DNA of 64,000 nt from Spongilla lacustris (GCA_949361645.1 OX442433.1:3281720-3345719); one strand, 5' to 3'. Shown: positions 35,081-46,397, numbered from the stretch's first letter. Program-made: numbers and translations. The notes: generated by a model not told the origin, from the sequence alone.

Positions 35081-35505
35081 GTGAGTCTGTCCATTGAATG
35101 CTATGAAATGTGACTATATGAAGAGAAAATGGATAGATTGTACATGTAGGTGAGCAAGTTGTTTTGTGACACAACAGATCACAGAATGTAATGTCTTTGC
35201 GGAATACAATACATGTAAATATTTGGGACCTGGGCATGTGCTCCTCAAACAGGCTTGTGCTGAAAATAGTATACCCACCCCCATGTGTTGGTCCCAGACC
35301 CTTACATCACACATGCTTGATATATGTCCCATAGAGTGCAATTAGCGCTAGTCATCTATTAACCATTCTCATATGTGTAAACATTTGATGGAGGCACCTA
35401 CATGCAGTCATCACAGCTTGTTTGATCAGGCTTAGTTATACCATGTGTACATTGTACCCACCATGTTGGCTGAACTGTTGACTGAACAATTGTATATCAC
35501 TCCAG

Positions 35506-35607
35506 TTTGGTAATACACCATTGCACCTTGCTGCAAAGGGAAGTCATACTACATGTGTGGAACGCCTCCTTTACACCCCTGGTATTGATGTGAACATCAA
35601 AAATAGT
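35506..35607 (+). CDS. Ankyrin-repeat exon E13
   Basis: 102 nt in phase 0, acceptor ATCACTCCAG, donor AGT|gtgagt. Reads FGNTPLHLAAKGSHTTCVE, then RLLYTPGIDVN. Confidence 0.85.
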
Positions 35608-36302
35608 GTGAGTTGGTCCACTGAATATATAGATGCATGACTTTATAGGAACTGATTCACATTAATGTACATATGAAAGATGTGTGGGAGGGATGTAATG
35701 TGAGTGGTAGAATTTTGTTTTGTGAGAGAACAGCAGCACAAAATGTTTCTAAGCCTAAATAGTACACATAGAAGTAATCAAAATATGCAGAATAGCACAG
35801 GTGCCAAAAGGGGCTTAGGCACACACACCCACACACACTCACACCACCCACACACACATACAAGACATTATTATGGAACCTGGGCTTGGGAAATTACCGG
35901 TACGTATTTAAAAGTGAGTTTTCATGATTTCAATAGTCTTCAGGTGCTTCTGAGTACAAGAGCATGGTGTGTGCCTCATGCTACATGGACCACAAAGAAG
36001 AGGGGAGGGATGGGGTTTACTGATATATCTTATTACCTCTGATGTGTGGTGAAGGCATCTAACTGTGATACATATAAAGCACAAGCATGTATTTAAGAGG
36101 AATGCAAAATTGTTTTAATTGACCAGGCTAATTGCCTATTCCAATGGCCATGATGTAATGTTTAGGATGAAATATTCCAATCAATCCTCTCCTACCCCTT
36201 TGCTTATCTGCTTATTTATGTACTAGTGGCTTCATGTTTGAAGTGTCATGTGTCATTTGAGATCATGTGCACATGCTCAGTGAAATATTTTATGCATCCC
36301 AG
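35608..36302. other. Intron with CA-rich stretch
   Basis: An imperfect CA-rich tract lies at about 35820-35860. No exon was seen. Confidence 0.5.
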
Positions 36303-36404
36303 AAAGATAATACAGCATTGCACCATGCTGCAAGAGGAGGTCATACTACTTGTGTGGAACATCTCCTTTCTACTCCTGGTATTGATGTGAACATAAAGAA
36401 TGAG
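36303..36404 (+). CDS. Ankyrin-repeat exon E14
   Basis: 102 nt in phase 0, acceptor GCATCCCAG, donor GAG|gtgagt. Reads KDNTALHHAARGGHTTCVE, then HLLSTPGIDVN. Confidence 0.82.
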
Positions 36405-37147
36405 GTGAGTAGTCGATCCATTGATTTATTTTACTTGTACACTAGTGAACTATTAAACTGTGGGGATGTACAAGTGGTTGTGAGAGAACATCAGTGCACA
36501 TTGTAATGTATGTTTTATTATGTGTCTGCATGTGCCTGAGTATGGTATTTATTCCTTTGTATTTTCTGTTTATGATCTCTGTATGTATTCTTTAAAAAAA
36601 TTGTCTTGACAAAAAAAAATTACTCAAATTCAGGTCTACATGGTACTCATATAAGGGAACTTAATCTCAAATATAAACACTATTTGATGAGTTATAGTGT
36701 CCTTGGTCCTGTTTTAATATCCATAAGTGATGTATTGGCCACATTTGTGGCATTGTCTTTTTTAAATGTGTTTACAACCACGATGTCAACCATAAATATT
36801 GAATGCTGAAATAGGAGACAATTCAGTTGAGTATACTAAAGAGATTGCATGTTGAAGGTTATTTATCACTGCGGAAGTAATGGATTACATTCAAGGATAC
36901 TGTAATATTATATTGACCAATACAAGTAATAAAACGATTTTAAGCAAATTTCTGCTTCATTATGACTAAAAGCACATACAAGTATGTTGACTTGGTCAAA
37001 ACCTGCCTACTGTGAGCCTGCTAGCAGACATTACCACACAAAACTAAAGATCTCATGACCCAGGAGCACACAACATGTATATGATATTTACATGCATGTA
37101 TACTATCACACTTACACTTACATGTATGACTGTTTGCACCATTCCAG
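36405..37147. other. Intron, no gene seen
   Basis: AT-rich sequence without recognised exons or repeats. Confidence 0.45.
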
Positions 37148-37267
37148 AATGGCGATATGCCATTGCATCTTGCTGCAGACAATGGTCATACCATTTGCGT
37201 GGAACAGCTTCTTTCTACTCCTGGGATTGATGTGGAAACTGTATTCCAGAATTTTTTTGGCTACTAA
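37148..37267 (+). CDS. Ankyrin-repeat exon E15, candidate terminal exon
   Basis: Acceptor CATTCCAG. The repeat (NGDMPLHLAADNGHTICVE, QLLSTPGIDVE) is followed by VFQNFFGY and TAA at 37265-37267, with no GT donor at the usual place. It can therefore be the last coding exon of locus 1. A weaker reading would splice at ACT|gtattc (37241) instead. Confidence 0.55.
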   Translation, partial: NGDMPLHLAADNGHTICVEQLLSTPGIDVETVFQNFFGY

Positions 37268-37678
37268 ATATGAAGTTTTTTTTGTTGGAAACAGAAGTGA
37301 CATTTGAACTCCATGACCACTTATAATTGTACATGTGTTAGTCATGTTGAATCATTGATATTGCACACACCACCAACATCAAAATGATCCAGGGCCTGGA
37401 CATGACTAGCTCTCCTACACCAGATAAGACTGCACTTTAATTCATAGTAATCCCACGTGCAAGAACGATTTTGGAATACTGAAAGCAAATTGCACATGTG
37501 CTGTGTATTCTTATGTTGTGTACATCTGCACATGCCAAATGGTATATGTAATATCACTGCAGATCATCATCATCATACTATATGGTCAACTCAGCCTCTT
37601 AACTCTACTAGGTTTGCACTTTATCAAGAGGACTGGTTATGCTTTTAAGTTGTTGTTTTAGATGTGTAAATCGTAGGC

Positions 37679-37684
37679 AATAAA
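37679..37684 (+). terminator. Poly(A) signal candidate for locus 1
   Basis: Canonical AATAAA, 412 bp after the E15 stop codon and about 10 kb before the next ankyrin exon. Confidence 0.35.
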
Positions 37685-38467
37685 TTTAGATATACAATTA
37701 TATTGCATTGCATTTTATAATACATGCAGTACATTTATTGAACACGTACACAGGACAAGTATATATACGTATGCAGTAACAATTCTACATAATGCACACT
37801 CAACATACACAGTGACACTATACACACGCTATATACAGTGACTCTATGCACACACAACACACATCATACATATACACCACACACAACACACACCATACAT
37901 ACACACCTGCACACAAACACACACACACACACACACACAAACACAAACACAAACACAAATCAAACAGTCATCTGAAGCATGATAGATGGGTAGGCATTGA
38001 ACCTCTGTATAGGTGATCATGAAGTGCTTAGTCGCAGGGTCAATAGAACTTTACATCAGCAGCAGCAATTAAATCATGCTCTGGTAATTCTAAAAACATT
38101 TTTTGGAACATGCAGGACTCATATGTATGATCAACAGCATGGATAATACATTGTTTCATGTCAGTAAGATATCTCAGCAAAGCTTGCACCTAACAGGCAT
38201 GCATGCATGGAAGAAGAATTGAAAAGGCATGAAGTACATGTAGAGTTTAAGATGGCTTTGTGGAAAAAAAGAATTGCTACTCTGAGCAGTTCTTTGATGA
38301 AGATGATGATGACAAGAATGATCTACTATACTGCTAGGATTGCCAAACCATATATCACACTGTTAGTTAGGACTTCATAAAATTCTTGGACATGCAGAAC
38401 ATATACCTAGGCATTGTTTATCCTCATTTCAGCAACTTATTGAGGCTGAATGTTCAGTCCACTGCAA
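37685..38467. other. Intergenic, CA-rich in part
   Basis: ACACA-rich sequence at about 37800-37960. No coding region was recognised. Confidence 0.5.
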
Positions 38468-38577
38468 ACCTATGTTGCTGCCCTGCTCTTTTGGGTTGAA
38501 TTTCATGCATGCATGCATGTCAAATTTGACGTGCATGGACTTCAACCCAAAAGAGCAGCTAGGGCAGCAACATAGGT
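38468..38577. repeat. Hairpin (MITE-like), 110 bp
   Basis: ACCTATGTTGCTGCCCTGCT on the left is mirrored by AGGGCAGCAACATAGGT on the right, with stems of about 33 bp broken by a 4-nt insert (CTAG). The loop of about 40 nt contains GCATGCATGCATG. Confidence 0.85.
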
Positions 38578-39441
38578 ACATGTAAGCCTCTCCAGCCACG
38601 TTGAGCATTTATCCAAGATTTCAAAGGCTTCTCCGCTTTGTGCTTTTGTGAGTGATAAACCTAGGCCTGAAGCAATACAAACTGTAATAATTATATTAAT
38701 TGGTAACTCGAAGATTATTAGTTTTCATCGTCAATTCAGAACAATACGCACCCCGCAGACTTCATTGTATGTTTGTAGGCTCTTGTATCCCGACGTATAC
38801 GCACTGGAGTAAATAACAAATAGTTGACAGTATCTGGATAGCTCATAGCCGGAAGTAGTAGTCATTAGAGGCCGGTAGTATAACAAGGCAGCAATGTGCG
38901 AGCAAGCTTCTCCAGCTCCTACATGCAGTTACAATGTGTACATATGACAGAACCACTGTAACTCAAACCAACCCATGGGCACAAAGGAGGGGCACGTCTT
39001 GCCTGACTGTGTTTAACCTATAGAAAATTAACTTATGAATGCCAGATGTATACCAAAACACTGATACCTTAGCACAAAGTAGGCAGGACTCTGCATTATT
39101 ATTTAATCAGCATCAAACCTATATTGGTGACATACAATGTACCCATGCAGCTGTAAGGTATGCCCAGGCCTCGGTACTCTTGTATGCTTTTTGTGTGGGG
39201 ACTAGGAGAATTAATTAAGTAAGTAAAAATGTCAGGGAACTCCACGTTAGGCCACAAATCGGGGTTGGATTCCCAGTAAACCAAGGATTTGAAGCTACTC
39301 GTGGTACCTACGTTTGCCTCGATCATCTAGTTGCTTTAAAAAATCAGATTCCTCTACAAATGTTTGCTCCTGCAATGTAATCCATCAACAGGATTAGTTG
39401 CCATTTCTCCATGGATTGGCAACGATGAATTATATTAAGAT
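38578..39441. other. Intergenic, nothing recognised
   Basis: No gene, LTR or inverted repeat could be supported here. Confidence 0.4.
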
Positions 39442-41462
39442 TGTGGAGTCCCTGAAATCCGATGTTTTGAGATTCTCACAAGGCACTGTACACATAGGAT
39501 ATGGAATAGTTCACATATACTCCACAATCCTCCCCTTCATTCAGACATCGGAATCCGTGTATCATGCTGGTTTCTTGATCATCTATCCATACCTAGTGAT
39601 AATTGTACTGCGTCTCTGCCCATCCCACAGTTGTTTGTCTGGTCCCTGAATGGGTGGGCATGTAGCCGTCATATCTTGGGATAATGCAACGTCGCTGAGG
39701 TTAGTTTCCCAGCCAATCCAGTGTCACTAGCCTGAGAGTCAGATAATCCAGGAACTTCATCTAGTACAGTCATTTGTAATTAGGCTACATGTATGTCAAT
39801 GTGTACAGTGCCTTGTGAGAATCTCAAAACATTGGCTTTCGGGGACTTCACATTGGCGACGAGGGTGGGATTCCACATCGAGCAAAGATGGCACGCAATT
39901 CATCCACTGTCTTGTCTGTGGTAGTCTTGTCCATTGCCACCACTTCAGGCCACTTTGAGTAGGCGTCCACAACAATAAGGAAACATTTCCACTGAAATGG
40001 TCCCACAAAATCCATGTGGATCCTCCTCCATGGGCCCTCAGGAAAGTCCCATGGATGTAGAGGAGTTAGTTTGGGGTCTCCCTTCATCATCTGGTATCCT
40101 CCGCAGTGTTGTGTGACACACTCAATCTCTTTGTCTATGTGGGGCCACCACACATGGGAACAGGCCAATGCCTTCATCTTAACCACACCCATATGACCCC
40201 CATGAAGCTCCTCAAGCACCTTCTGTTGGTATACTTGTGGAATAACCACTCGATTCCCCGCATCAGGCAACCTTGCTCTGTGGTAAGCTCTTGCCATTTG
40301 TCAAAACAAATCTGCAGGCTGTCATCTACAGTTCTGGGCCATCCTGATTGAACATAAGTGAGCACTTTTGACAGTTGGGGATCTCTTCCCGTTTCTCTTT
40401 TAAATGCATTGCTGTAATCAGAGCAAGTCAGTTTGCTGCAAGGCAAACACATCTACTTCTGTATCAACACCTGAATCCTCATGTGGAACAGGTACATGTA
40501 GTCTAGGCAGGGCATCAGCATTTGCATGTTGGGTTGTTCTACGGAACTTAATAGTGTAGGAGTATCCCGAAAGGAACACTGCTTGTCGTTGCAACCTGGA
40601 TGCTGTAGTTGCAGAGATGTTCCGTTCAGGACAGAACAGGGCAGCAGGGCAGTCAGCAGCTGGTGGTCAGTTGACTACAAGAAAAAAAGAAGGCCATACA
40701 GATATTGCATGATGGAACCGCTTCACACCCCATGCTACTGCCAATGCTTCTTTGTCTAGTTGGGCATAGTTATGTTCGGCCGTTGTCAATGTTCATGAAG
40801 CATATGCGACTAGCCTCTCCACTCCATTAGTGAGACAGCACTGCCCCAAGCCCATATGGGCTTGCATCACATGATAAGGTAAGTGGTAGTTCTGGGTTGA
40901 AATGCACCGGCACCAAGTCAGAAGCAATCAGCTGTTTGATTTCCTGGAATGCCTTGGCACAGTCTTCTGACCACACCCACTTTGCTTCCTTCTGTAGTAG
41001 ATGATGTAAGGGCTCCAGCCGTGTTGACAGTTCGGTATGAAACCTGTGATAATAATTTATCATTCCTAGAAAATCACGCAGTTGTGACAGATTGCCAGGG
41101 GATGGAGCATCCACTACTGCTTGAATCTTTTTTGGAGTTTTATGCAACCCTTCTCCATCTACCCGATATCCACAATAGGTGGTGATCTCCTTCTGAAAGA
41201 AAGCACACTTCTTCTTATTCAGGGTCAAGCCCTTTCCAGCAGTTCTAGGTGCTCCTTATCATCTGTCCCTGCTACAATGATGTCATCCAGAAAACAAGCT
41301 GTTTTTAGATTTCCCTGTAACACTTGTTCTATTGCTCTTTGCCAGATGGCTGGTGCTGAAGCTATTCCAAAGGCCAGACGATTGAATCGGTAAAGTCCCT
41401 TCTGTGTGTTGATGGTAAGGAGTTCCTTAGACGTCTCATCCATTTCCATCTGCAAATACGCT
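39442..41462 (-). mobile_element. Gypsy-C, truncated and rearranged
   Basis: A decayed Gypsy fragment related to Gypsy-A. An 88-bp LTR-like unit at 39442-39529 (TGTGGAGTCC to ATACTCCACA) is followed by a minus-strand polypurine stretch GAAGGGGAGGAT (39530-39541), as expected at a 3' end. An inverted, diverged second LTR end lies at about 39795-39852. It continues into the primer-site word TTGGCGACGAGGG on the plus strand and abuts integrase coding on the minus strand. The 5' half (gag, protease, start of RT) is missing beyond 41462. Confidence 0.75.
39865..41462 (-). pseudogene. Gypsy-C pol remnant (RT, RNase H, integrase)
   Basis: Broken minus-strand coding. RT begins mid-domain at AYLQMEMDE (41462) and has FLDDIIVAG in place of YIDD. 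RNase H carries LSCDASPYGLGAV; integrase carries GGHMGVVKMKALACSHVWWP, CGGYQ and MDFVGPFQ, and ends at FARCGIP before the second DDE aspartate. Frames change near 41226, between 40827 and 40452, and again near 40230. No function is expected. Confidence 0.82.
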
Positions 41463-41487
41463 ATTCCACAAAGATCACGCGCGCATC

Positions 41488-41601
41488 ATACGCTAATCGC
41501 ATTCATGTTTCTAATTTCTTCGCATACATATGTAATTACGTAAGGTCTACATTTATAAATTATACCTTATTCGATAAAACATGAATGCGATTAGCGTATA
41601 G
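41488..41601. repeat. Inverted repeat just upstream of the PIN-like gene
   Basis: ATACGCTAATCGCATTCATG is mirrored by CATGAATGCGATTAGCGTAT (41582-41601), with about 70 bp of AT-rich loop. It ends 11 bp before the start codon, so it overlaps the promoter or 5' UTR. It could be a small MITE or a regulatory hairpin. Confidence 0.8.
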
Positions 41602-41612
41602 TTGATCAGTGA

Positions 41613-43574
41613 ATGATGGGTGTTCGTGACCAGCTTATTCGCTTCCTTCGTACTGATGGACTCGCGAAAAGTCGATCGTTCAGTCTAGCCAAATGGGCTC
41701 GCGACAAAGCCAAAAACGGCGAATCGGCCGTCATCGTGTGCGACTTCGTTCCTGTAGTGATGTGGTTGCTGAGACATTTTCACAAAGGGATGGTCGAGAG
41801 CAGAAAATATGCGTGGCATAGCTACGTATATGGCGGCGATTATGATGAGTATGCTAAGACACTCCTAGGTTTCGTCAAGGCTCTGAAGCACCTTGGAATC
41901 AAACCTGTCTTCTTCGTCGATGGGCCTAAGGGTAGTTCAAGGAGCGAGATGAAGGCGAAACGCGAGAAATGGCAAGGAATGCTGAGAAAAAGACAAGAAT
42001 TGTCTACTTACTATGTGAGATATTGTAAAGATAACCCTGGATATCGCTCACTCGATCACCGCCACTTGGTAGAAAAACCTCTCCTTTTAAACCATCTGTT
42101 ACAAAGACTACAAAATAGTGGCGCAGAGGTTACTGTTTGCAAAGGAGAAGCGGAGCGATTCATGGCCCAATATGCCAAGGACCATCCTAACACCTGCGGA
42201 ATACTAACTACTAATACTAATCTAACCCTGTTGGCAGGGTGTTCTGTTCTGCCTTGTGAGCTCTTTGACCAAGATGGCGCACTTGAATTAGATCAAGTGA
42301 CCATGAACAAGGAGCCACGTGACGTGGTGTGTGAGAAAATTGGACCCGATGGTCTGGCTCATGCTTTGTGCATTGATGTGGAGTGTCTACCCGCCCTTTC
42401 TATTCTGTGTGGCAACGACTACACCAGTCACTATACAAAGAGAATGGAAGTTATCAGTGCACTTGGAGTTTCCTCACCATGCGATGTGGAGTGGGCAACA
42501 AAATGGATACGTGAACATGCATGCAGAACTGTTCACCAGTTCCTTTCAAACCCAGAGATAGATCAAATCTGTGAGCACTTTCCTGAATACAGTGATGCAG
42601 TGGAACAGTCATACAATTTCATTGAAGAGTCGATGGAGTCTTTAGAAGACGAAAACGATCCAGAAGTTGAAATTTCGCCATTGAGTGCCACACTAGGACC
42701 TCAAATATTGCAAGGGAAACTGACCATGGAGTTACTACCGATAATTAACAATGGCATCTATTGGCGAAATCCCCTAGATTGTGAAGGAAGCGATGAGGCG
42801 TACTTGAAGTTGCTCACTGTTCGTAAATGGATGTACAGCCTTCTATGTCTAGAGACGGTCACTGAATATGGCCACTCCAGTCACTCCTATGTAAAAGTTA
42901 CCATGCCTTCTAGTGCTCCAGAACTACTGCAAATGTTTCTCAGTCTTGGTGCCCAGCAGAGAATGCTGACACTATTTGCTGTCCTATCCCATGGCCAGGA
43001 ACCATTGCACACCTTGATGCCCCAGAGCCTGTACGACAGTGTCCTGCAAAGCTCAACTTTAACAGAGCCTTTTGATTTAGAATTGCTGCTGATCTACGCA
43101 TGCGTCGTTGCAGCTTACAGAATGCGGATCGTCTCAGATGAATTGCTAGCTCCGTTGGTGTTGACTTGCTTGTGTTCCTTGAATGGTCAACATGCACCTA
43201 AAATTAGAAATAAACCAATTCCGTCAGCTCCTACTGTCACATGTGCATTGCAATTTGCTTGCCTTGTTGAGCACGCCTACAACTTGGCCTCTCTTCTTGG
43301 TTTCCACAGCAAACTTCCCCTACCATCTTGTATATTCAAGGCATCCTTGTATGTTCCTATGCACATGGTATCGATGGCGCTTAAAGACAAAGCTCCAGTG
43401 TTCAATGATGGACTACAATCGTTCTACGAGTCTGCTGCTCACTCTCTACCTGATGATGTAATGGAACGAATTCACAGCATCATACAACGAGGTGAAGTGG
43501 GGGACATAGGGGAGTTTGGTGCTCTGTTGAAGAGTTCACGGAAAGACAAAGTTAAAAGTGGCCGTCGACGCTAA
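41613..43574 (+). CDS. PIN/XPG-like (asteroid/FAM120-type) protein
   Basis: An intact, intronless frame of 653 codons; ATG at 41613 or in-frame ATG 41616. The opening (MGVRDQLIRFL, VVCDF-like acidic strand VIVCDFVPVVMWLL, then VFFVDGPKG) and the later KGEAERFMAQYA and LSILCGNDYT follow the order of XPG-N/XPG-I domains in asteroid and FAM120 proteins. Where nucleases have an Asp-rich SDDSDF-like strand, this protein reads ILTTNTNLTLL, so the acidic pocket looks incomplete. The basic tail ends SGRRR. The C-terminal 300 residues are helical-looking and not recognised. An ATTAAA poly(A) variant lies near 43666. Lack of introns suggests a retrocopy or a fast-evolving family. Family call is by motif order only. 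Confidence 0.65.
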   Translation: MMGVRDQLIRFLRTDGLAKSRSFSLAKWARDKAKNGESAVIVCDFVPVVMWLLRHFHKGMVESRKYAWHSYVYGGDYDEYAKTLLGFVKALKHLGIKPVFFVDGPKGSSRSEMKAKREKWQGMLRKRQELSTYYVRYCKDNPGYRSLDHRHLVEKPLLLNHLLQRLQNSGAEVTVCKGEAERFMAQYAKDHPNTCGILTTNTNLTLLAGCSVLPCELFDQDGALELDQVTMNKEPRDVVCEKIGPDGLAHALCIDVECLPALSILCGNDYTSHYTKRMEVISALGVSSPCDVEWATKWIREHACRTVHQFLSNPEIDQICEHFPEYSDAVEQSYNFIEESMESLEDENDPEVEISPLSATLGPQILQGKLTMELLPIINNGIYWRNPLDCEGSDEAYLKLLTVRKWMYSLLCLETVTEYGHSSHSYVKVTMPSSAPELLQMFLSLGAQQRMLTLFAVLSHGQEPLHTLMPQSLYDSVLQSSTLTEPFDLELLLIYACVVAAYRMRIVSDELLAPLVLTCLCSLNGQHAPKIRNKPIPSAPTVTCALQFACLVEHAYNLASLLGFHSKLPLPSCIFKASLYVPMHMVSMALKDKAPVFNDGLQSFYESAAHSLPDDVMERIHSIIQRGEVGDIGEFGALLKSSRKDKVKSGRRR

Positions 43575-43714
43575 CATGAACCTTAATTGTTAGGATAGAT
43601 TTGTGTTGTGTTATTACATATGTATATAATAAGGCATGTATATAATTATGTGTATATCATATGTAGCATTAAATATTTTGCTATCATGGCTTATTGACTT
43701 AATTATGGCATGTT
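43575..43714. other. 3' flank of the PIN-like gene
   Basis: AT-rich; ATTAAA at about 43666 may serve as the poly(A) signal. Confidence 0.4.
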
Positions 43715-43806
43715 GGAGGATATAATGTCCACCTGTTACCCCGGACAATATATCCAAGGCTATATTGTCCCCCGGACAATATACCCTATGATATAATGTC
43801 CTCCCC
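43715..43806. repeat. Cluster of GGACAATATA hairpins
   Basis: GGACAATATA and TATATTGTCC alternate with short spacers, and the outer ends GGAGGATATAATGTCC and GATATAATGTCCTCC are related. Several overlapping perfect 10-bp stems can form. Confidence 0.75.
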
Positions 43807-43909
43807 CTGGTGAAGGTGTCCCCCCTCCCGAATACTATGGAATAGATAAAGATATTGAAATGCTGCATGGTTTCAAAATGTTCTCAGTGTCAGGCTACAA
43901 GACCATCAC

Positions 43910-43945
43910 CACCGTTGGCTCCCCTTCGAAGGGGAGCCAACGGTG
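43910..43945. repeat. 36-bp perfect palindrome
   Basis: CACCGTTGGCTCCCCTTC is followed immediately by its exact reverse complement, with no spacer and the centre at 43927/43928. It is GC-rich in AT-rich surroundings. Confidence 0.95.
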
Positions 43946-46357
43946 TGCCCCCAAAGCACTGTGTCATGTCCACCGTCTTGGTGTCACGACAACAGTGGCC
44001 ATAGAGAGTGCTTTGTATTTAGTGGACTGGGGACCTCACAGGTACAAAGCCTTCCATCACCCCTTGCGTGTGGACACAACACACAAGTACCATGCACCCA
44101 TGTTGTGTGGGATGGTCTTCATGTCTTGGGTGTGATGTACAATTAAATGACATACATGTGCATTTGTGAGACATATAAATGTGTTTTGCGCAATATAGTG
44201 AAGAAGTGACGAACAAAAGTCTACATTGAAAATATAAGGAGCTTCACATGCAAGTCTAGAATTGTAACAACAGACAGTGGACATGCAGCCTTGATCAATC
44301 TGTGGAATTAGAAATAAGTTACAGACACTCACACATACACTATAAACCCTACTTCCATTATACTTCTTCATGGTTTATAGTACAGCCATTGGTAACCCAG
44401 AATGAGGACCATCACACAGGCAATATTCATAAGATGGCGCACCAGCAGTCAATATACACCTTGACACAGCACTGTCTGCATCTTCCAGTACACACATCAC
44501 CTGTAAACAAAGAATAAGCAATTAGCGCAGCCGGGTGGGGAGTGGTTCCTTGAGGACCTATTGAATGTCATAATATATAAAACAACGATAGGTATAGAGC
44601 GCCCACTGTTTGAATCGGTACCCCCCACTTGTTGAATCGGCTTCTCACCTCCACCTCACTGCATGCAGCTGGTTGAATCGGCCGAAAGCAGACACCCCCC
44701 ATTCCGGCCGGCCGCCCCCTCCCACAGTTTTCATATTAACTTACGCACACCCACCCCCCACCGACCCATTAAAGTTTGGCTTGGCTTACCTAAAACGATC
44801 ATTGAACATTTGTCTACTACGTGCGTCACGTGATAGCGTATTACAGCGCGCAAATCTTGACAGCTGCTATTAGCGCCGTAGGGTCGGTGTTATTAATTGC
44901 CTGCTGTTCAGCTGCGACGCGAATCCCTCAGCAGGTATGACCTTATACATGTATATCTTGCGCCGTTTGTTTTTTCGTACATTGCAACTTCTTTCCCTCC
45001 GTATCGCAAAGGAAGTCGTGTCGGTACGTAAATTGTGTACTTTTATCATGTTCTTTTAGTCAGAATGTCGTAGCGTGCAAGTGTTTCTACCACAAAGTGT
45101 AAGTTCAGTACATTGTTTTCTTTCCCATTACGCTGCACGCTGGTGAAGTGAAGGTGGGTCAAGGCAAGTGTGCATAACTTTTAATCTCGTCCATTGCGCT
45201 CTTTTTTTCTTACCTATCTAGAGCACCGTAGTGTGCACTTGACCAAATACTTGAAGACATAGTAAGCTGTTTTAGATAGCTGCGCATGCTTTTATACGGG
45301 TCTCTTTTGCCAGTTTCACCCAAATACTTGAAGACATAGTAAGCTGTTTTAGATAGCTGCGCATGCTTTTATACGGGTTTCTTTTGCCAGTTTCACTTCT
45401 GACTGTGCAGTACGGAATGGTGATATCTATATACGGTAAGCCTTGCAAGGTCTATTGGTAGTGCAAAGTTTTACGTACGCCCTCTCATTTCAGTTTCTGA
45501 CGCGGGACACGCCGTCACGGTGTTTCGAACGTGTGTGTATATCTGTATAGTCATGTATGTCAGAAATATTATATTTCTCAAAAAAAAAAAAGGTGGTCAA
45601 GGGGCAGGCTAGGGCCGGGGGGGGGGGGGGGGGGGGGGGGGGCGTGAAGGGCAGGGGACCAGGAGGATGAGATAAGAATGGCGTCATTGAGCATTAGAAT
45701 ACCGACACAATATCCGGCTGATATTCACTACATAAGCTAGAAGATTACGCAACGAGTATACTAAAGTGCCAAAGAGAAAAATATACACTCCGCGTATAAC
45801 TGAAGTGTATACTGTTCCTATCCACTAGTTTTACGCCAGATATTCTATTAATATACGATAGGTGTATAACTAGCGTAAATTGGTGCTATACATTAGAATA
45901 TACGCTGGCGTAAAACACGTTTGTAGCACAGTGTTCAGCCTTGGAGTTCGTGGGCAAGATTACACATAGGTCCTGTGGAAGGGCAGATTTTACTGGTGCA
46001 CAGTAAAAAAATGAGTGCTATCCGAACACTGTGCAAAAAGTTAGTTATACGATAGTGTATATCTGACGAATGCGCAAAATATAACATGTGTAGTATACTT
46101 AAAGTAGCCGACAGCGTATATTCGAGAATCCGCAAGTGTCATATACGTCACCGTTTATATAAGCACACCTTCACAATAGTGTATTCTTAAGAGTATATTT
46201 CAATATACCCCAGTGAGTTATACTAGTACTGCTTACATGTAATTACATTCCATAAAATCCCACTGTTTACATAAGTATACCACAGAATTAATTCATTAGT
46301 GGCCATACCCGTACCCAGACCCCTTGAGGTAATTACATGTATATAGGGTTCTCATAG
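43946..46357. other. Intergenic region between the PIN-like gene and locus 2
   Basis: No gene was recognised. It contains a 77-bp tandem duplication (45243-45397), a poly-G run (45619-45642) and a more GC-rich stretch at about 44520-45010 with CpG words. Poly-C/G runs and a promoter-like look do not add up to a supported feature. Confidence 0.45.
45243..45397. repeat. 77-bp tandem duplication
   Basis: CCAAATACTTGAAGACATAG through TTGCCAGTTTCAC occurs twice at a period of 77 bp with one visible difference (GGGTCTC against GGGTTTC). It is recent by identity. Confidence 0.9.
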
Positions 46358-46397
46358 TGACGTCACAAAACGATGAATTTTAACAGCCGCCATCTTG
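46358..46397 (+). promoter_or_regulatory. CRE/YY1-type promoter candidate for locus 2
   Basis: A full CRE palindrome TGACGTCA (46358-46365) is followed 20 bp later by GCCGCCATCTTG (46386-46397), a YY1-type element often found at animal start sites. Transcription in the plus direction would lead into the candidate first exons of ankyrin locus 2. Confidence 0.4.

Larger units (their letters stand above)
254..37684 (+). other. Ankyrin locus 1 (exons E1-E15)
   Basis: A plus-strand series of 15 exons, each encoding one ankyrin repeat of the form D/Y-G-x-T-P-L-H-x-A-A...GHTTCVExLLSTPGIDVN. Introns run from about 120 bp to 20 kb, and one holds the Copia/Gypsy-B/CACTA stack. All intact exons have phase 0 at both ends with AG acceptors and GT donors. 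E15 lacks a donor and runs into a TAA at 37265-37267, and AATAAA lies at 37679, so the locus may end there. The first exon is outside the window. No partner domain (kinase, death, channel) was found, so function is unknown; ankyrin repeats in general mediate protein binding. Two exons are frameshifted or heavily cut, so the locus may be partly decayed. Confidence 0.6.

Noticed and set aside
39099..39326. tRNA-like GGGTTGGATTCCCAG word and a 75-residue frame
   Set aside because: Only a loose B-box resemblance; no cloverleaf could be built and no domain is seen.
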